From positions 1 through 33,166 of the forward strand of contig JABGQS010000025.1 of the NCBI GenBank assembly GCA_018648645.1: a stretch of DNA of 33,166 bases, written 5' to 3'. Made by a program: the position numbers and the translations under genes. Below the pieces are notes generated by a model. The model had not been told where the DNA came from, searched no databases, and saw only the letters and a list, made by a program, of their open reading frames with translations. Shown here piece after piece: positions 30,443 to 33,166 of this stretch. The first letter of the stretch is position 1. Each line of letters starts with the position of its first letter. This stretch comes from Clostridia bacterium (lineage in GTDB: Bacteria > Bacillota > Clostridia > Christensenellales > SZUA-584).

Positions 30443-32875
30443 TTACTCCTCGTAATCGAACGCCGGCGTCCAGTACGTGTTGTTGTATATATCCGTCAGC
30501 ATATAGGTGACCTTGCAGTCGCCGCTGCCAACGTCTACGTTGCTGATATAAAAGTCGCCGTTCACGATCATCCGCTCGCCGAGGAAGAAGCTGTCGGTAT
30601 ACTCCTCGTCATACGAATAATAGTCGCAGAGGAAATCAATCTCGTCGCCGTCCACAATCTCGATAAGTCCTTTGGCGATGCTCAGCGACTCCTCGCCATA
30701 AACGATGCTCGCTCCCAAAACCTTGCCGTACGGGTCCTGCTCGTCAAACACCAGTATAATGTCAACAAGCTGACCATTCAGCATTGCAGGCACCCTGCCG
30801 GTGATGGTGTCTCCGTCCTCGCTCATAAAGTAATAGCTTACCACCTGCCCGTTCAACGCGAGCCAAGTGCCGTCATAATCGGCAACAAGGTCGAAGTCCT
30901 CATCAAACGTATACGTATTGTCCATTCCAAGATCGATAAAGCCTTCGCCGTCATCAAGGAACACGTTCAGGCTGATATTCTGCACAATATCCCACTGCTC
31001 ATCAGTTAACGACAGCACCCGGTCGTTGCCCTTTTTGGTAAACACGAGGTCTGCGCTATCCAGATAGTTGTTTTCATAATACTCGGTAGACGCTCGTATC
31101 TTGTCCGGGTTAATCCAATCGGATGCACCCCCCGCGACATCGCCGAGTATGCTACTGAAATCTCCTTCCCCGAGGAACGATCCAAGCAGCCCGGAAATCA
31201 AATCGGCACCCGTGCTGCCGGTCTGTCCGCCCGTAAACTGCCCAAGCAAAGACTCAAGCGGGTTGCCAGTGCCGCTGCTTACAGCCTGCCCGCCAACCTC
31301 AAGGTTCGCAAAGCTCTTTAACGTATCGCTGTACTGCGCGTCCATCCCAATCTCATCGTACGTGTTCAGCATTGGTTGCAGTGTAGATAACTTACCGTAC
31401 GGGAAGTATATCGACAAACCGTTCGCGTTGCTTATGTTGTTAGAAGTTCTGTTATATTTTATACACCCTTCAAGCGCAGCTATGAACGCTCTTGCTTCGG
31501 GCGTGCCTATGCCTTGTGCCAGATGGATAAGGTCGACTTGATTGTCCACAGTCGGGACGCCAAATCCTCTTGCATCGCTCCTCGCGTTTGACACCACTTG
31601 GTATTGGTCGCTGTCAATCAGCGCCCCCGTCGAAACAGCGAAATCTCTAAACGCCTCCGGAACATTGCCCGAAAGCTCGGCGAGGTCTACAATGGAAAGA
31701 GTTGTTTTGTCCTTCGAAGAGTTCTGATAGCTGACCTCGATGAAGCTGTCAATTATGTTCTTGCCGATTTGCACCGTGCTCATCGACGTGTCGGCGCTGA
31801 TTGCGCTAATCCAGTCGGTATAGTACCAGCCTCTGCCCGGCTCAATCTCCTCTGACGCAATCATGTAGTCGGCATAGTTGTTAAGCATCACTGCCGTTTC
31901 AAACGTAGCCATCAAACAAGCGTCGAAGCCGATAAAATCGAACACAGTGTCAGCGTTTTTGAGCGCAGAGTTAATCTCGTCCAGCGTCATTGTCGTACCA
32001 GGCGCAAACTCATCATACCCAAATCCCGAAAGCGACCCTGCGCCGTGATCCCAAAAGATCAGCGAGTATCGGTTGGCCGGGAAGTTCTCTTTGCTGAAGC
32101 GTATGAAGTCGGTCAGTGTGTTAGGGTCGGTCATAGCTTTTCTGCCAAGGTTGTCTTGCAGAAGCTTCAGCCCGCTGTCTTCCAGCAAAAAGCGCTGGTT
32201 GGTGTCGCTGCTGACCGTGCTGTTATCCCACTTCTTTGCGCCGCCCGTCTCAATGATGACGTTGACATTGGCGCCGACATCCGCGGCAATCATCTCTTTG
32301 AGATCCGCAGTTGCCATGCCGTATTTGGACTCGAGGTCAGACCCGCACATATAAATCATGATAGTGTGCACATCCTGCCCGTTGCCGAGTATCTTCGTGC
32401 GCTTTGCCCGCGCATTGTTGCTCACTGTCGAGCTGAGCGAGTTCTCGTCGTCACTTGAAGACGATAAATCGTTCTCGTCAACTGTAGAGCTTATGCTGTT
32501 GTCATCAGCGGCATTGTTGCCCGCCGACAAATCCTCTGTCGGTGCATCGTTGCCGCTGCACGACTTGATAACAAAATAACCTACAACCACAATGATAATT
32601 ATAATGATAATCGTTTTGAGCATGGACGACTTTTTCTTGCCGCCGCCACCGCCAAACAGTCCCGACAATATAGAACGATTGCCGCCGCCTGATGACCCGC
32701 TGCTACCCGAGCTGCCCTGCGCGCCGCTGCTATAGCTACTGCCGCTTTTTCTGCGTCCCGAGTACTTATCTTTTCTGCCGACGGGACCGCTGCCCGTGCC
32801 GCTTCCTCTTCTCTTCGCGTTGCCGCCGCCCGATGTAACGCGCTTCTTCCTACCGCCCGAAGTTTTTCTATCCAT
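30443..32875 (-). CDS. Membrane-anchored clostripain-family (C11) cysteine peptidase
   Basis: 810 residues. The cytoplasmic head (about 1-80) is very basic and Gly/Ser-rich. A span with a run of seven Ile (about 88-104) follows, then an acidic Ser/Asp linker with repeated SSTV motifs. The C11 domain runs from about 168: HTIMIYMCGSDLESKYG, then the catalytic His277 in IFWDHGAG and Cys320 in GFDACLMA, followed by MIASEEIEPGRGWYY. The C-terminal 250 residues are beta-rich and acidic, with an internal Gly/Leu stretch (about 545-600). Clostripain relatives cleave after Arg or Lys and activate themselves. The ATG at 32875 follows GAGGAG by eight bases; an in-frame GTG at 32884 overlaps that site. 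Confidence 0.93.
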   Translation of the reverse strand: MDRKTSGGRKKRVTSGGGNAKRRGSGTGSGPVGRKDKYSGRRKSGSSYSSGAQGSSGSSGSSGGGNRSILSGLFGGGGGKKKSSMLKTIIIIIIIVVVGYFVIKSCSGNDAPTEDLSAGNNAADDNSISSTVDENDLSSSSDDENSLSSTVSNNARAKRTKILGNGQDVHTIMIYMCGSDLESKYGMATADLKEMIAADVGANVNVIIETGGAKKWDNSTVSSDTNQRFLLEDSGLKLLQDNLGRKAMTDPNTLTDFIRFSKENFPANRYSLIFWDHGAGSLSGFGYDEFAPGTTMTLDEINSALKNADTVFDFIGFDACLMATFETAVMLNNYADYMIASEEIEPGRGWYYTDWISAISADTSMSTVQIGKNIIDSFIEVSYQNSSKDKTTLSIVDLAELSGNVPEAFRDFAVSTGALIDSDQYQVVSNARSDARGFGVPTVDNQVDLIHLAQGIGTPEARAFIAALEGCIKYNRTSNNISNANGLSIYFPYGKLSTLQPMLNTYDEIGMDAQYSDTLKSFANLEVGGQAVSSGTGNPLESLLGQFTGGQTGSTGADLISGLLGSFLGEGDFSSILGDVAGGASDWINPDKIRASTEYYENNYLDSADLVFTKKGNDRVLSLTDEQWDIVQNISLNVFLDDGEGFIDLGMDNTYTFDEDFDLVADYDGTWLALNGQVVSYYFMSEDGDTITGRVPAMLNGQLVDIILVFDEQDPYGKVLGASIVYGEESLSIAKGLIEIVDGDEIDFLCDYYSYDEEYTDSFFLGERMIVNGDFYISNVDVGSGDCKVTYMLTDIYNNTYWTPAFDYEE

Positions 32876-32927
32876 TATGTACACTCCTCAATCTGATATT
32901 CGATATTTGCACAAATTGCTTTTTCTA

Positions 32928-32956
32928 ATTATATCATTATTGCGGTCTGTTATCAA
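32928..32956 (-). promoter_or_regulatory. Promoter of the C11 peptidase gene
   Basis: Read on the minus strand, TTGATA (32956-32951) and a perfect TATAAT (32933-32928) are 17 bases apart. The leader to the start at 32875 is about 46 bases. Confidence 0.82.
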
Positions 32957-33006
32957 TTTGGAAAAACGCTTTTGGAGTATTCCGTTGAGTTTAATCACAA
33001 AAGACG

Positions 33007-33036
33007 TTGACCTATTACACTTATTGTTGTTATAAT
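33007..33036 (+). promoter_or_regulatory. Promoter reading out of the window
   Basis: TTGACC (33007-33012) and TATAAT (33031-33036) have an 18-base spacer. The sequence after it to the window end holds GGGAGGGA at about 33084 but no convincing long reading frame, and a small hairpin AGCTG...CAGCT near 33140-33158. A leader RNA or a gene starting beyond the window is likely. Confidence 0.65.
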
Positions 33037-33166
33037 ACATATAACTTATGATATAAATCCTTATCAAGGAAAATAAATATCTCGGGAGGGAGTCAAGTCC
33101 ATATAAGTGTGTAAATTCCTCGGTTACATTTATCTAAGCAGCTGATTGGTTAGCAGCTATCTGTTG

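Overview
The window looks like chromosome from a monoderm Bacillota relative, most likely a Clostridia-type anaerobe. The evidence is sigma-A style promoters (TTGACA-N17-TATAAT), strong AGGAGG-like ribosome sites, occasional TTG/GTG starts, a threonyl T-box leader, lipoproteins with an Lgt enzyme, a membrane-anchored HtrA behind an OmpR/HisKA pair, and MutS2-DUF523. The genes linked to anaerobes (RIC-type iron-sulfur repair protein, NusG_II/Gx/ApbE set, clostripain-family peptidase) fit. The species cannot be named from sequence alone. I see no phage, IS element or CRISPR array; genes are densely packed and mostly housekeeping or envelope related.

Layout. 1-1742: 3' part of a long surface protein made of near-identical 70-residue InlB/Flg_new-like repeats. 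1826-3305: lgt with an unusual charged C-terminal tail. 3341-3680: tRNA-Arg(CCG) with its own promoter and terminator, followed by a repeated copy of its 3' end. 3722-4312 (-): unknown acidic helical protein. 4476-6011: amidohydrolase and DUF308 membrane protein. 6024-9471: consensus promoter, T-box leader, thrS and an M24 aminopeptidase. 9543-10957: MFS transporter. 10974-15065, all on the minus strand: a 31-residue membrane microprotein, a secreted peptidoglycan-binding protein, then the operon NusG_II > Gx transporter > apbE > YhhN. 15159-21030 (+): PHP phosphatase, AMP-ligase/carrier-protein fusion, mutS2 and DUF523. 21093-24797: response regulator > histidine kinase > HtrA operon. 24831-25692: RIC/ScdA gene behind a near-perfect Crp/Fnr-type site. 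25713-26927 (-): second MFS transporter with an inverted repeat upstream. 27162-29275: convergent pair of a membrane-anchored HEXXH protein (+) and an LppM-like lipoprotein (-). 29512-30351: shikimate dehydrogenase-like protein lacking the usual catalytic lysine. 30443-32956 (-): membrane-anchored clostripain-like peptidase. 33007-33036: a promoter reading out of the window.

How it fits together. Much of the window concerns the cell envelope: lipoprotein maturation (lgt), its likely substrates (ApbE and the 28496-29275 lipoprotein), peptidoglycan binding, and HtrA quality control under two-component control. Three separate membrane-tethered peptidases point outwards (HtrA, the HEXXH protein, the C11 peptidase). 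The NusG_II/Gx/ApbE operon suggests covalent flavinylation of an extracytoplasmic redox protein, although no FMN-binding acceptor protein lies in the window. I found no single cluster that is clearly a new system. The best candidates for new biology are the HEXXH/lipoprotein pair, the flavin operon with a lipid-enzyme homologue appended, the self-contained acyl-activating fusion, the microprotein, and the tRNA 3'-end repeat.
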